Shown: piece after piece, positions 14,557 to 23,084 of the stretch
How the letters are laid out: every line of letters starts with the position of its first letter
Numbering within the stretch: the first letter of the stretch is position 1
DNA from: Pseudaeromonas sp038247115
GTDB taxonomy: Bacteria; Pseudomonadota; Gammaproteobacteria; Enterobacterales; Aeromonadaceae
Direction of reading: 5' to 3'
Assembly (NCBI GenBank): GCA_038247115.1
Contig: JBBRVG010000054.1
Coordinates: 1 to 30,144, forward strand
Length of the DNA stretch: 30,144 nucleotides
Program-made: the position numbers and the translations under genes
The notes under the pieces: model-generated
The model's database searches: none
Told to the model about the DNA's origin: nothing
Seen by the model: the letters and a program-made list of their open reading frames with translations, nothing else

Positions 14557-14660
14557 CCGATAACGCGCACATAGATTGTGTGTTGACAAATAGTGATCTC
14601 CAGACGGCTGAACACGCCCGTTCATCGCCAACTTGGACGTTTTATCATCCTGAGGCAAAC

Positions 14661-14930
14661 ATGGAATTCCTCGATCATCCCATAGCCCTGTTCATGGTTG
14701 GAATTATTAGCTTTCCAATTTATAAATCGCTGGCGAAAATTTTCTTCGGTGAACACTTCGAAGATCTAGCGAAAACCATCAAATACGTTGCCACCGCTGA
14801 CTGGTATTCACTCTTGAAAGGCAGGTTTTGGGAAGACTGGGATGCCACCGCCAAGCTCTATATTTATATAGCCTTGTGCTTGGGGTGGGTAGCCGCGGCA
14901 ACAGAATTATTGGCAAAAACCATTCTTTGA
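14661..14930 (+). CDS. Small membrane protein of unknown function
   Basis: An 89-residue protein from ATG 14661, with TGAGG at 14651-14655 five bases upstream. It has an N-terminal hydrophobic segment (PIALFMVGIISFPIYKSL) and a C-terminal one (LYIYIALCLGWVAAATELLA) flanking a soluble middle rich in Trp and Phe. No known family is recognised. It is followed 21 bases later by another small membrane-anchored gene, with which it may be co-transcribed. Confidence 0.65.
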   Translation: MEFLDHPIALFMVGIISFPIYKSLAKIFFGEHFEDLAKTIKYVATADWYSLLKGRFWEDWDATAKLYIYIALCLGWVAAATELLAKTIL

Positions 14931-14951
14931 TTGAACTACAGGGTATTGCGC

Positions 14952-15458
14952 ATGGAAAATTACTCTGCACTCATAACAGTGATTATTTTCACTTTGCTGA
15001 CAATCATCGGTATCGGATACTGGTTGTGGAACCGTGGGCGTATTGGCCGTATCTGTGTTATAGCACTGCTCTGCTACCTATCGTTTAGCGCTTACCGTGC
15101 TTTTTATCCTGCAGACTCTTTTTATAAAGCAGAATTTGAGCGAATAACCAATATCAAATTCCCTGAGTCCGGTTATTTTATAGTGCAGGACTCATCCTAT
15201 CCGGATATTCATGGTGACTATTCATACTGCGCCTTGGTGGCTGTCTCTTCAGCTGACTATGCATCGCTACAGAAACAAATGACCAACAATCCCGATACAC
15301 AAACCGGTAGTGCCCCCTATCCATGCCAATCCCGATCCGACAAGGATGTGTTGTTGTCTCACTATCGATATGTAGTTATAGGCGATTCCGATGGTGAACA
15401 TTATGAATGGGGCCTATTAAACAATCAGCAACTATATTACTATTTCGGCAGTCAATAA
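14952..15458 (+). CDS. Membrane-anchored hypothetical protein
   Basis: A 168-residue protein with two close hydrophobic segments at the N-terminus (ALITVIIFTLLTIIGIGYWL and IGRICVIALLCYLSFSAYRA), then a soluble domain of about 120 residues, predicted to be in the periplasm, containing two Cys and several Tyr-rich strands (VVIGDSDGEHYEWGLLNNQQ). ATG 14952 is chosen over an upstream TTG because CAGGG lies at a suitable distance. No family is recognised. Confidence 0.65.
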   Translation: MENYSALITVIIFTLLTIIGIGYWLWNRGRIGRICVIALLCYLSFSAYRAFYPADSFYKAEFERITNIKFPESGYFIVQDSSYPDIHGDYSYCALVAVSSADYASLQKQMTNNPDTQTGSAPYPCQSRSDKDVLLSHYRYVVIGDSDGEHYEWGLLNNQQLYYYFGSQ

Positions 15459-15477
15459 TGGTCCTTGGCAGACACCC

Positions 15478-15969
15478 ATGCGCCGTCTATTCTTCCTTAC
15501 TTTTATTTTTTGTTTAATATCATCCCCGTTGACCGCTGGTGATTATGCAATTGGCGATGTTGAATACCGCGTGGATCTTGGACAAAAATTTTCAGTATAT
15601 GAGATGACGCCATCCGATCAGGCTTGGGGAACCCGACTCGCTAAATGGTTTAAGTATCACGATAAAGTCGCATATTTCGTTCGCACATCGATCAAGATGC
15701 AAGTCAATGGCGAGTGGATGACAGGCGCTGTATACCAAGCATTGGACAAGCGGGACTATTTTTACGTGGCACCAGGAGATGCAATGCTTAGGGTTGGAGC
15801 CATGCGACCGCTCAGTCCGGGCGGCGGTGGTTTCTCCATGCATACACCCACGTCAAAAGATTTCATCGCCTGTTTCAACTGTTTTACCGGGGGCGTACCT
15901 TTTGTTTTCGGCACATCCATTACGCTAGGGCCTGTCAAATGGTATGGAGACAGAAGCCGTCGGTTTTAA
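15478..15969 (+). CDS. Secreted hypothetical protein
   Basis: A 163-residue protein with a signal peptide (MRRLFFLTFIFCLISSPLTA, likely cleavage after Ala20). The mature part has the pattern of a small beta-rich domain, with ACFNCFTGG supplying two close Cys residues near the C-terminus. It lies 19 bases after the preceding gene and 38 bases before the next, so this set of orphan genes may form one transcript. No family is recognised. Confidence 0.65.
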   Translation: MRRLFFLTFIFCLISSPLTAGDYAIGDVEYRVDLGQKFSVYEMTPSDQAWGTRLAKWFKYHDKVAYFVRTSIKMQVNGEWMTGAVYQALDKRDYFYVAPGDAMLRVGAMRPLSPGGGGFSMHTPTSKDFIACFNCFTGGVPFVFGTSITLGPVKWYGDRSRRF

Positions 15970-16007
15970 TCGAATTTCATTGCTTATTTATTTTCATGGA
16001 GCAGCAG

Positions 16008-16454
16008 ATGTCATCTTTAAGTGAATTGTTAAAAGGCTTCATGTGGGGGATCGGTTTTTCTTTCGCGCTCCTGGCCTCCATCACGGCATATGTCATGAAT
16101 CTGTATGCGGATGCAGAAATCACTTACCGCGATAACGTGAACACTATTTATGAGGAACTCACCAAAGATTTGACTCAGGTGCTTATGCCTGAAGTCATAA
16201 AGTCAGAAGCGGTTGGTCAGGACATCAGGATTTACAGCAAGTATAAGAACTTCAAAATAGCGACTGCTGCGACATTGGGAATCAAAGTTAAATTCACCAT
16301 TTTTAAAGCCAATGACCCAGCCCCAATTGCAATCTGCTTTCAGCCCATCATGCTGGAAGAATCGAGTGCCGACCATGTCTATAGCATTACAAACTGCAAG
16401 ACTCTGGAGCATGATGTATCGAACTTTAGAATTTCAACATCTATTGTCCGATAA
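16008..16454 (+). CDS. Membrane-anchored hypothetical protein
   Basis: A 148-residue protein starting at ATG 16008, where GGAG at 15998-16001 is 6 bases upstream. One N-terminal membrane segment (GFMWGIGFSFALLASITAYV) is followed by a periplasmic domain of about 115 residues. The domain contains IYSKYKNFKIATAATLGIKV and two Cys residues (AICFQPIM, TNCKTLEH) that could pair. Family and function are unknown. It is the fourth in a row of small envelope proteins. Confidence 0.65.
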   Translation: MSSLSELLKGFMWGIGFSFALLASITAYVMNLYADAEITYRDNVNTIYEELTKDLTQVLMPEVIKSEAVGQDIRIYSKYKNFKIATAATLGIKVKFTIFKANDPAPIAICFQPIMLEESSADHVYSITNCKTLEHDVSNFRISTSIVR

Positions 16455-16561
16455 GCCACCAATAGCAAGCTGTGACTCGTTTAATACGTGCGGGGCTTTA
16501 CTGGTCTTGTCTATTAATACTCCCCCATTTTTACTACTTGTTCAGGATATAAGAGATTTAC

Positions 16562-16873
16562 ATGTTTAAACGGACCCTGGTTTCAATCTGGTTGCTTGGC
16601 ATGCTCGCGGCCTGTGATGCCGTCGATTCTATGACCGAAGGTTTTGCACATACCAAAGCTATTTCTGAAAAGTTGGAACAGGAGATGGGTACTAAAGCGC
16701 TGGTTGGTTTCAACTGGCGAAATGGCACACTTGAAACCGTCACGGTGACATTCCAGGGTATTCCAGAAGGGACCGAAATCAGGGATATAACCGACAAAGC
16801 CCAACAGGCAATTGCCACAGAGTTCAAACAAACACCCCGGCACATTATTATCGGATTCAGTATCGAGCCATAA
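16562..16873 (+). CDS. Small lipoprotein of unknown function
   Basis: A 103-residue product with a lipoprotein signal peptide (MFKRTLVSIWLLGMLAAC), lipobox LAAC and Cys18 as the lipid anchor. The mature 85 residues contain a helix (AISEKLEQEMG) and two beta strands (ETVTVTFQGIPEGTEI, HIIIGFSIEP), suggesting a small alpha/beta fold. An AAGAGA stretch upstream serves as the ribosome binding site. Likely attached to the outer or inner membrane; the partner is unknown. Confidence 0.7.
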   Translation: MFKRTLVSIWLLGMLAACDAVDSMTEGFAHTKAISEKLEQEMGTKALVGFNWRNGTLETVTVTFQGIPEGTEIRDITDKAQQAIATEFKQTPRHIIIGFSIEP

Positions 16874-16992
16874 AGGATGGGCGTGCATTGCCACACCCGA
16901 CCTCATACTGGTTGTGGTCTGCAACCGGAATCGTTAGCTTAGCGTGATAAGCAGCTTGTCAGCGATACCCGGGTATCAGGAGCCACGTCGTT

Positions 16993-18426
16993 ATGTCTGT
17001 TGTCTTTGCCGCTGTGGTCTCGGTTTTCCAACGCTGGCGCGACGCCTTGCATCCTCCAGTCGCCAGCGCCGGGGGCGATGGCCTGCCAAAAGCAGCGCGG
17101 CTGGGAGCCATCCTCACTATCGCCTTTGGCATCACCATGGCGGTGCTGGATGGCGTGATTATCAACGTCGCACTTCCCACCATAGCCGATGAGTTGCACA
17201 CCACGCCCGCCAGCTCAATCTGGGTCATCAACGGCTACCAGCTGGTGATTACCATGACCTTGCTGTCGCTCTCCTCGTTGGGAGATCGTATCGGTTACCG
17301 CCGCATCTATCTGGGGGGCTTGCTGCTGTTTGTTGTCATGTCGCTCAACTGCGCCTTAGCCAGCACCCTGCCGGGACTGACTCTGGCGCGGGTGCTGCAG
17401 GGCCTGGGAGCCGCGGCGCTGATGAGTGTCAATACCGCGCTGATCCGGCTCATCTATCCCAAACACCAGCTCGGCCGCGGTATGGCCATTAACTCTCTGG
17501 TGGTCGCCGCCTCCACCGCAGCGGGCCCCACCATAGCCGCCGGCATCCTGTCGATCGCCTCCTGGCAATGGTTGTTTGCCATCAATGTGCCGATTGGCCT
17601 GCTGGCGCTCTATCTGGGACTGCGCTATCTGCCGCGCAACGAAGGCCTCCGGGATCAAAAATTCGATACCCCCAGTAGCCTGCTCAACGCGCTGACCTTC
17701 GGCCTGTTTTTCTTGTCCCTGGGCGGCGTAGCGCACAACCAGTCCACTCCGTTGGTGCTGGCGGGCCTGCTGGCCTCGCTGGTCGTCGGCTGGATCTTTG
17801 TCCGGCGTCAACTGCACCAGCCCTACCCGCTGCTGCCGGTCGATCTGCTGCGGATCCCGGTGTTCTCGCTGTCAATAGGCACCTCGATCACCTCCTTCTG
17901 CGCCCAGATGCTGGCCATGGTGTCGATTCCCTTCTACTTCCAGGGCGCATTGGGGCTCAACGCCATCGAGACGGGTTTGCTGCTGACGCCATGGCCCATC
18001 GCCACCATGATCCTGGCTCCGGTGGCCGGCCGCTTGCTTGAACGGGTGAATGCCGGCGTGCTCTGCAGCATAGGTCTGGCACTGTTTGCCTGCGGTCTGA
18101 TCGCCCTGGCCCTGCTACCGGCCGACCCGGGGTATCTGGATATCAGCTGGCGTATGGTGCTGTGCGGTGCCGGTTTCGGCCTGTTCCAGTCACCGAATAA
18201 TCACACCATTATCAGCGCCGCGCCCCGCCAACGCAGTGGCGGAGCCAGCGGTATGCTGGGCACGGCCCGACTGGTCGGCCAGACCACAGGCGCAGCCCTG
18301 GTGGCGCTGGCCTTCAACCAGTTCACCACTCACGGCACCCATGTCTGCCTGCTGGCAGCCGGCGTATTGGCAGCCATCGCCGCCGGGATCAGTTTGTTGC
18401 GGGCCGGGCAGCTCGCCAGTCACTAA
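16993..18426 (+). CDS. MFS transporter, DHA2 (14-TM drug:H+ antiporter) family
   Basis: A 477-residue inner-membrane protein. After a 35-residue N-terminal leader, it has the DHA2 hallmark TM1 text (MAVLDGVIINVALPTIADEL), then WVINGYQLVITMTLLSLSSL and motif A as LGDRIGYRRIYLGG between TM2 and TM3. GTARLVGQTTGAALVALAF near the C-terminus resembles the late-helix motif of QacA/SmvA-like pumps. The family exports cationic or lipophilic compounds using the proton gradient; the substrate here is unknown. CAGGAG 10 bases before the ATG supports the start. It is markedly GC-richer than the orphan genes to its left, marking the return to typical chromosome. Confidence 0.92.
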   Translation: MSVVFAAVVSVFQRWRDALHPPVASAGGDGLPKAARLGAILTIAFGITMAVLDGVIINVALPTIADELHTTPASSIWVINGYQLVITMTLLSLSSLGDRIGYRRIYLGGLLLFVVMSLNCALASTLPGLTLARVLQGLGAAALMSVNTALIRLIYPKHQLGRGMAINSLVVAASTAAGPTIAAGILSIASWQWLFAINVPIGLLALYLGLRYLPRNEGLRDQKFDTPSSLLNALTFGLFFLSLGGVAHNQSTPLVLAGLLASLVVGWIFVRRQLHQPYPLLPVDLLRIPVFSLSIGTSITSFCAQMLAMVSIPFYFQGALGLNAIETGLLLTPWPIATMILAPVAGRLLERVNAGVLCSIGLALFACGLIALALLPADPGYLDISWRMVLCGAGFGLFQSPNNHTIISAAPRQRSGGASGMLGTARLVGQTTGAALVALAFNQFTTHGTHVCLLAAGVLAAIAAGISLLRAGQLASH

Positions 18427-18618
18427 TGGCGGCTGGCGGCAGGTCTCCGTCACACAGCCCCGGCTATCAAGCCCGAGTAGCAGCCTGCTTGAAAGTGGGC
18501 TCCGTATGGTGCAACTTACCGCAACGCGCTACACTTTTTGCCAATGCGCGGAGGCAATTGCAACCATGATGGAAGCACCTTGCATCCGTCATGAACGCAT
18601 GAGACTCACGGGATCGCC

Positions 18619-19560
18619 ATGGATAATTCATATGATTTTCTCAAGCTGGTACTCGATTCGGTTTCCGAACATATAGTAGTGATCAATGAGCAGGGTGATA
18701 TCCAATATACCAATAAAAGCTGGGTTGATTTTGGCAGCCAAAACTCATGCCAGATCACCTCGAGTTGGCAGCAGTACAATTATCTGACGGAGTGCGACAA
18801 GTCTGCTGCAAACGGCGATTTACTGGCTAAAAAAGCCGCATCCGGTATTCGCCGGGTGATCGAGGGACGGGAGCCGCTATTCTATTTCGAATACCCCTGC
18901 CATAGCCCCATAGCGCAACGCTGGTTTATGATGCGGGTGACCCCGTTCACTTTGGCGACGACCCGATATTTCGTGATCTCCCATCACAATATTACCGAGC
19001 GCCGGATCGCCGAGGAGCAAGTCAAAAAACTGGCCCAACTCGATGGCCTGACCGATATCCCCAACCGCAGGTCGCTCAATGAATTCATACGCCAGGAATG
19101 GCGACGCTGCCGGCGCATGGGCAAGCCTATCTGCATGGTTATTATCGATATCGATTATTTTAAACTGCTCAATGATCACTTCGGCCATCAGGCCGGTGAT
19201 AGTTATTTAAAGAAAGTAGCCAAATCACTGCATCAATTCACAAAACGCCCTGGCGATATCTGTGCTCGATATGGTGGCGAGGAGTTTGCCATTATTTGGG
19301 GAGATATATCGCAACCCGAAGCATTGAAAATGGCTAATCATGTGATGCGCAAGATATCACAATTGAAAATACCCAATCCACGCTCGCCCATTAGCGAGTA
19401 CTTGTCCGTCAGTCTGGGCTTATCCTTTATGATACCCAGCAAAGAGAACAGCATCCATGAATTAATATCCCAGGCTGATCATATGTTGTATAAAGCAAAA
19501 GAAAATGGCAGAAATAGAATCGAATATGAGGGAAAGCGCGAACAAGTTCTCCATGAATAA
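18619..19560 (+). CDS. PAS-GGDEF diguanylate cyclase
   Basis: A 313-residue cytoplasmic protein. Residues 8-125 form a PAS sensor domain (VLDSVSEHIVVINEQGDIQY, ending ISHHNITERRIAEEQ), which may bind a small ligand or flavin/haem; no ligand is evident. A short coiled linker leads to the GGDEF domain (about 140-305): DGLTDIPNRRSLNEF, IIDIDYFKLLNDHFGH, and the active site GGEEF at residues 219-223. The inhibitory site R210-P-G-D213 is intact, so product inhibition is expected. It makes cyclic di-GMP from two GTP. An intrinsic terminator follows, then a solitary attC site. Confidence 0.92.
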   Translation: MDNSYDFLKLVLDSVSEHIVVINEQGDIQYTNKSWVDFGSQNSCQITSSWQQYNYLTECDKSAANGDLLAKKAASGIRRVIEGREPLFYFEYPCHSPIAQRWFMMRVTPFTLATTRYFVISHHNITERRIAEEQVKKLAQLDGLTDIPNRRSLNEFIRQEWRRCRRMGKPICMVIIDIDYFKLLNDHFGHQAGDSYLKKVAKSLHQFTKRPGDICARYGGEEFAIIWGDISQPEALKMANHVMRKISQLKIPNPRSPISEYLSVSLGLSFMIPSKENSIHELISQADHMLYKAKENGRNRIEYEGKREQVLHE

Positions 19561-19607
19561 AATTTCATCCATTTGATATCAATGTGTTAGATATAACAAT
19601 TTTCTTA

Positions 19608-19640
19608 CGGCATGATTTATTCGCCATGCCGGATTTTTAT
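19608..19640 (+). terminator. Intrinsic terminator after the PAS-GGDEF gene
   Basis: CGGCATG (19608-19614) and CATGCCG (19624-19630) form a perfect 7-bp stem with a 9-base loop, followed by GATTTTTATTTATT. It lies 48 bp after the stop codon. The 354-bp gap from 19561 to 19914 holds this terminator and the attC below, and nothing else that I can identify. Confidence 0.75.
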
Positions 19641-19727
19641 TTATTAACGGCAGATGAAAAGCCTGCAATTCGAGTGTGGCGTAGGAAACGACTCTTGAAA
19701 ATCATGAAGTCACCCTCACGAAATCAG

Positions 19728-19811
19728 ACTTAACCCATAAATCAACTTTTCTTCAGCCCTTCGGCTCCAGCACTGGGTCGGTTATGCGGCCGGTTATTCA
19801 CAGCGTTAGGT
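19728..19811 (+). other. Solitary attC site (84 bp), type I, outside the array
   Basis: R'' ACTTAAC is at 19728-19734 and R' GTTAGGT at 19805-19811. The interior closely follows the type I sites of the array (CATAAATCAACTTT, CTTCAGCCCTTCGGCT, GGCCGGTTATTCA), with the same 84-bp length as the site at 2069. No cassette start matching its R'' (GTTAAGT) is visible just upstream. Confidence 0.82.
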
Positions 19812-19914
19812 TGTCCATCGGTCAGCACGGCATAAAACATGCACAGAATAAAATGTGTGTTCAAATGGCTTAGAGGCGAGTAGCGTCTAATCTTCTTCCA
19901 TCAAAAAGAGCATT

Positions 19915-20685
19915 ATGTCCGTCAACCCCTACCCGCAACAAAATCATCTTCTGGCCGCTTTGTCGCCCGACGTTCAAAGCCGTTTGTTTCCGCACCTGGA
20001 ACTGGTGCCGCTGCCGTTGCGTTCGCTCCTCTATGAATCCCGGCGCCCCATGCGTCACGTTTACTTTCCCACTGACTCCATCATTTCGATGCAGTATTTA
20101 ATGGAAAACGGCGCATCGACTGCGATTTCAGTGGTCGGCAACGAGGGGTTACTTGGCATCACTTTATTTCTGGGCGGCGAGAGTGCGCCGAATCGTTCGC
20201 TGGTACAAAGTGCGGGTTACGCCTACCGGCTCCCCCGAGTGCGAGTGAAAGAAGAGTTCAATCGTCACGGACAGTTGCTGCTGCTGATGCTTCGCTACAC
20301 CCAGGCACTGATCACGCAAGTCTCTCAGACCGCAGTTTGCAACCGGCATCATTCCATCGACCAGCAGCTCTGCCGCTGGCTGCTGCTTTCCATGGATCGT
20401 CTGTCACACAACCACTTGACGATGACCCAGGAATTCATCAGCAACATGCTCGGTGTCCGTCGCGAAGGCGTTACCCAGGCCGCGTTAAAATTACAACGCC
20501 TCGGCGTGATTTCCTATTCGCGCGGGTTGATCAAGGTGCTAGATCGGCCACAACTTGAATCACTGAGTTGCGAGTGCTACGGCGTCGTCAAGAGAGAAAC
20601 GGATCTGATACTGAATTACCTGCCACAGCGTCCTGTGTTTACCAATACCGACGCCATTCCCACCGTCATCCTACAAACCAAGTAG
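19915..20685 (+). CDS. Crp/Fnr-type transcriptional regulator
   Basis: A 256-residue regulator. Residues about 20-135 look like the beta-roll effector domain (LVPLPLRSLLYESRRPMRHV, STAISVVGNEGLLGITLFLG), here with an unusual VGNEG motif in place of the classical cAMP-binding RPGE...GE pattern. Residues 140-220 hold a long helix (HSIDQQLCRWLLLSMDRL) and a winged helix-turn-helix (MTQEFISNMLGVRREGVTQA, then LGVISYSRGLIKVLDR). There is no N-terminal Cys cluster, so it is not an oxygen-sensing Fnr. This Crp subfamily is common in proteobacteria, but its signal and targets are mostly unknown. It lies 104 bp after the lone attC. Confidence 0.88.
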   Translation: MSVNPYPQQNHLLAALSPDVQSRLFPHLELVPLPLRSLLYESRRPMRHVYFPTDSIISMQYLMENGASTAISVVGNEGLLGITLFLGGESAPNRSLVQSAGYAYRLPRVRVKEEFNRHGQLLLLMLRYTQALITQVSQTAVCNRHHSIDQQLCRWLLLSMDRLSHNHLTMTQEFISNMLGVRREGVTQAALKLQRLGVISYSRGLIKVLDRPQLESLSCECYGVVKRETDLILNYLPQRPVFTNTDAIPTVILQTK

Positions 20686-20728
20686 GCCGTGCCACATCAT
20701 GCGGCATGATTGGAGGAGTCCCACGACG

Positions 20729-21178
20729 ATGAACTCTCATACCCCCGGATTGCATTTTCGCTCGGCGACCGATGCCGATGTGCCCGATTTACTGGCACTA
20801 CGCCATCGCACCATGGACCCTCATTTTCAATCCTCCGGGCTTATATATTCGGAGCAGGATCATCTGGCGCGCATTGGCCTGCGCTTTGACTGTGCGCAAC
20901 TGATCTGCCGTGACGAGCTGCTCATCGGCTTACTTAAGTTGGTCAAAGAAGGCGAGGTTTGGGAACTGATCCAGCTACAGCTGGCGCCAGAAGTACAGGG
21001 CGCAGGCTTCGGCACCCAACTGCTGCAGGGGATCCTCCAGGAAGCTCAGCTTGCCCGGGCGGCGGTCCAGCTCAGTGTATTTAAAACCAATCCGGCACAG
21101 TATCTGTACCAACGGCTTGGCTTCATTATTCACTCCGAAAGCGAGCACAGTTATGAGATGCTGTGGCGACCCGAGTAG
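20729..21178 (+). CDS. GNAT family N-acetyltransferase
   Basis: A 149-residue GNAT domain from ATG 20729; GGAGGAG 10 bases upstream favours it over an earlier in-frame ATG at 20699. LHFRSATDADVPDLLALRHR is the usual first strand and helix. LQLAPEVQGAGFGTQLLQGI contains motif A (Q-G-A-G-F-G) for acetyl-CoA binding, and VFKTNPAQYLYQRLGFIIHS is the N-x-x-x-x-x-Y-x-x-x-G-F segment. The acceptor substrate is unknown. It follows the Crp-like gene closely and may share its transcript. Confidence 0.9.
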   Translation: MNSHTPGLHFRSATDADVPDLLALRHRTMDPHFQSSGLIYSEQDHLARIGLRFDCAQLICRDELLIGLLKLVKEGEVWELIQLQLAPEVQGAGFGTQLLQGILQEAQLARAAVQLSVFKTNPAQYLYQRLGFIIHSESEHSYEMLWRPE

Positions 21179-21269
21179 CCGATACGAGGATGGCTCCTGG
21201 GCCATCAGCCATAAAGATGGCACCCCCTATTCGGAATAGGCTCTTATCGGCGTTAAAGAGACAATATAT

Positions 21270-21671
21270 ATGGCTATTAGCTTTAACAAACATTATGCGC
21301 TACTGGCTGTTCTTCTATTTGGCATAGAGCTGGCCATAGCCCTCTGGGTTCACGATACCCTGATCCGCCCGTTTATTGGTGATGTTCTGGTGGTGATATT
21401 ATTATTCTGCCTTCTGCGTGCCATTATACAGATCAATAACAATCTATTAATTCTGGCCGTACTGATTTTTTCTTATGTGGTGGAGATAGGTCAGTATTTT
21501 CAGTTGGCTCAATGGCTGGGAGTGGAGCACTATCCCATCGCCAGAATTATAATTGGCTCGACTTTCGACAGCATGGACTTGGTTGCTTATACGCTCGGAG
21601 CCTTGTTGTTATCTGTCGCTCATATCATTATCGGCACAAAAAATAAATTATATTCCACCAACACCCAATAA
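21270..21671 (+). CDS. DUF2809-family membrane protein
   Basis: A 133-residue protein with four membrane segments. The text VVEIGQYFQLAQWLGV and STFDSMDLVAYTLGALL matches the DUF2809 pattern, where an acidic residue in the E-x-x-Q helix and the D-L-V-A-Y-T-x-G motif are conserved. The biochemical role of the family is unknown. AGAGA precedes the ATG. No obvious operon partner. Confidence 0.82.
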   Translation: MAISFNKHYALLAVLLFGIELAIALWVHDTLIRPFIGDVLVVILLFCLLRAIIQINNNLLILAVLIFSYVVEIGQYFQLAQWLGVEHYPIARIIIGSTFDSMDLVAYTLGALLLSVAHIIIGTKNKLYSTNTQ

Positions 21672-21787
21672 CGCCAAATACTCAAAAATCACGCACCAGA
21701 TCCAGCTAAACACCCTATATCGAGGCAATGCCTTTTCACCGCAAGCCGTGGTATAATGCACAAAATATATTTATCGCCGGATCTATC

Positions 21788-22309
21788 ATGACCAAAGAAA
21801 TTGATTACAGCAATAACCCGCTGCACGGATTGAGTTTAAAACAGCTGACCACAGAGTTGGTCGAGCATTATGGCTTTACCATTTTATATGCTTATTTGAA
21901 TATCAATTGTTTTAAAAGTAATCCCAGTATTGATTCCAGCGTTAAATTTCTTAAAAAAACCGACTGGGCTCGCGAGAAAGTAGAAGCCTTCTATATGTAC
22001 CAGTTCAAGAGCCTGCCCCGCGCCTCGGCCGAACAGTTTGAACTGCCACCGCGCGATCGCATAGTGCCGGTCGAGGACAAGCCGGGCGAACCGGCTGAAC
22101 TGAGCTTGGAAGACGCCGAACGCTTACGGGAAAAGCGGGCCCTGAAAACGGCAAGCCACCAGCCAAGCCGTAGCCATGGCGGCAACTCGCGGACGGGCTC
22201 GAATGCACGCTCAGGCTCAGGCCAGCGTAGCGAACCCCGTCGCGCCGCGCCTGAGGTACCCAAGAACGCCGAGGGTAAAGTGGACCCTTGGGCGAAGTGG
22301 CGCAAGTAA
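21788..22309 (+). CDS. VF530-family DNA-binding protein with a long disordered tail
   Basis: A 173-residue protein. Residues 7-75 match the VF530 (DUF2132) domain: NNPLHGLSLKQLTTELVEHY, INCFKSNPSIDSSVKFLKKT, and DWAREKVEAFYMYQF. Structures of VF530 suggest a DNA-binding fold. Residues 100-173 are low complexity, rich in Arg, Ser, Gly and Pro (SRSHGGNSRTGSNARSGSGQ), ending with DPWAKWRK. VF530 proteins are usually only about 80-90 residues, so the tail roughly doubles the length. It may add nucleic-acid affinity, but this is inference. Confidence 0.85.
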   Translation: MTKEIDYSNNPLHGLSLKQLTTELVEHYGFTILYAYLNINCFKSNPSIDSSVKFLKKTDWAREKVEAFYMYQFKSLPRASAEQFELPPRDRIVPVEDKPGEPAELSLEDAERLREKRALKTASHQPSRSHGGNSRTGSNARSGSGQRSEPRRAAPEVPKNAEGKVDPWAKWRK

Positions 22310-22438
22310 CCTGAACTTTCGCCGACCAGACCTATTTCGCTGCCGCTTGAATCCAGACAGCTCGGTTCTGCGGGTACCGGTAGCCATCAGCCCAGGGATT
22401 GCGGTATGGTCGAGCAAACAGCGAAAGGAGTCCTGGTG

Positions 22439-23056
22439 ATGGCGTTTGATATCTGGTTAGCATTTTTTACCGCCTGTTGGGTGATCAGCCTTTCCCCTGG
22501 TGCGGGGGCCATTGCTTCCATGTCCAGCGGGCTGCAGTTTGGCTTCTTGCGCGGCTACTGGAACGTCATCGGGCTGCAGTTAGCGCTGGCGGTCCAGATC
22601 CTGATTGTTGCCGCCGGTGTTGGGGCCGTATTAACGGCCTCGGCGCTGGCCTTTAATCTGATTAAATGGTTCGGTGTGGCCTATCTCATCTATCTGGCCA
22701 TTAAGCAGTGGCAGCAAAAACCCGCTACCATCACCACAGAACAGCAGCAGCAGGTCAGTCCGCTGGCCATGATCATAAAAGGCTTTCTGGTGAATATCAG
22801 TAATCCCAAGGCCATTGTCTTTATGCTGGCGGTATTACCACAATTTATCGATCCGGCGCAGGCGTTAATTCCCCAATACGGCATCATGATGCTGACCATG
22901 ATTGCAGTGGATATGATCGTCATGGCCGGATATACCTGCCTGGCGGTCAAAGTATTGTTATTTTTGCGGACACCACGTCAGCAGCGAATATTAAATCGTA
23001 GTTTTGCCAGCCTATTTTTAGGTGCAGCATCGCTGCTGTCGTTTGTCCATCGCTAA
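22439..23056 (+). CDS. LysE/RhtB family amino-acid exporter
   Basis: A 205-residue inner-membrane protein with six hydrophobic segments, the normal LysE/RhtB length. The N-terminus MAFDIWLAFFTACWVISLSP followed by GAGAIASMSSGLQFG is the family signature, and KGFLVNISNPKAIVFMLAVL carries the conserved N-P-K-A. These exporters move amino acids or homoserine lactone-like compounds outward; the substrate is unknown. ATG 22439 is chosen because AAAGGAG at 22424-22430 lies 8 bases upstream. It is followed 28 bp later by a DUF1272 gene. Confidence 0.92.
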   Translation: MAFDIWLAFFTACWVISLSPGAGAIASMSSGLQFGFLRGYWNVIGLQLALAVQILIVAAGVGAVLTASALAFNLIKWFGVAYLIYLAIKQWQQKPATITTEQQQQVSPLAMIIKGFLVNISNPKAIVFMLAVLPQFIDPAQALIPQYGIMMLTMIAVDMIVMAGYTCLAVKVLLFLRTPRQQRILNRSFASLFLGAASLLSFVHR

Positions 23057-23084
23057 TAGCCACTTCGCCCGAGGAGAATAGCCG

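Noticed and set aside
17356..17817. 153-codon - strand frame opposite the MFS gene
   Set aside because: Shadow of a GC-rich coding strand; Gln/Arg-rich low-complexity product.
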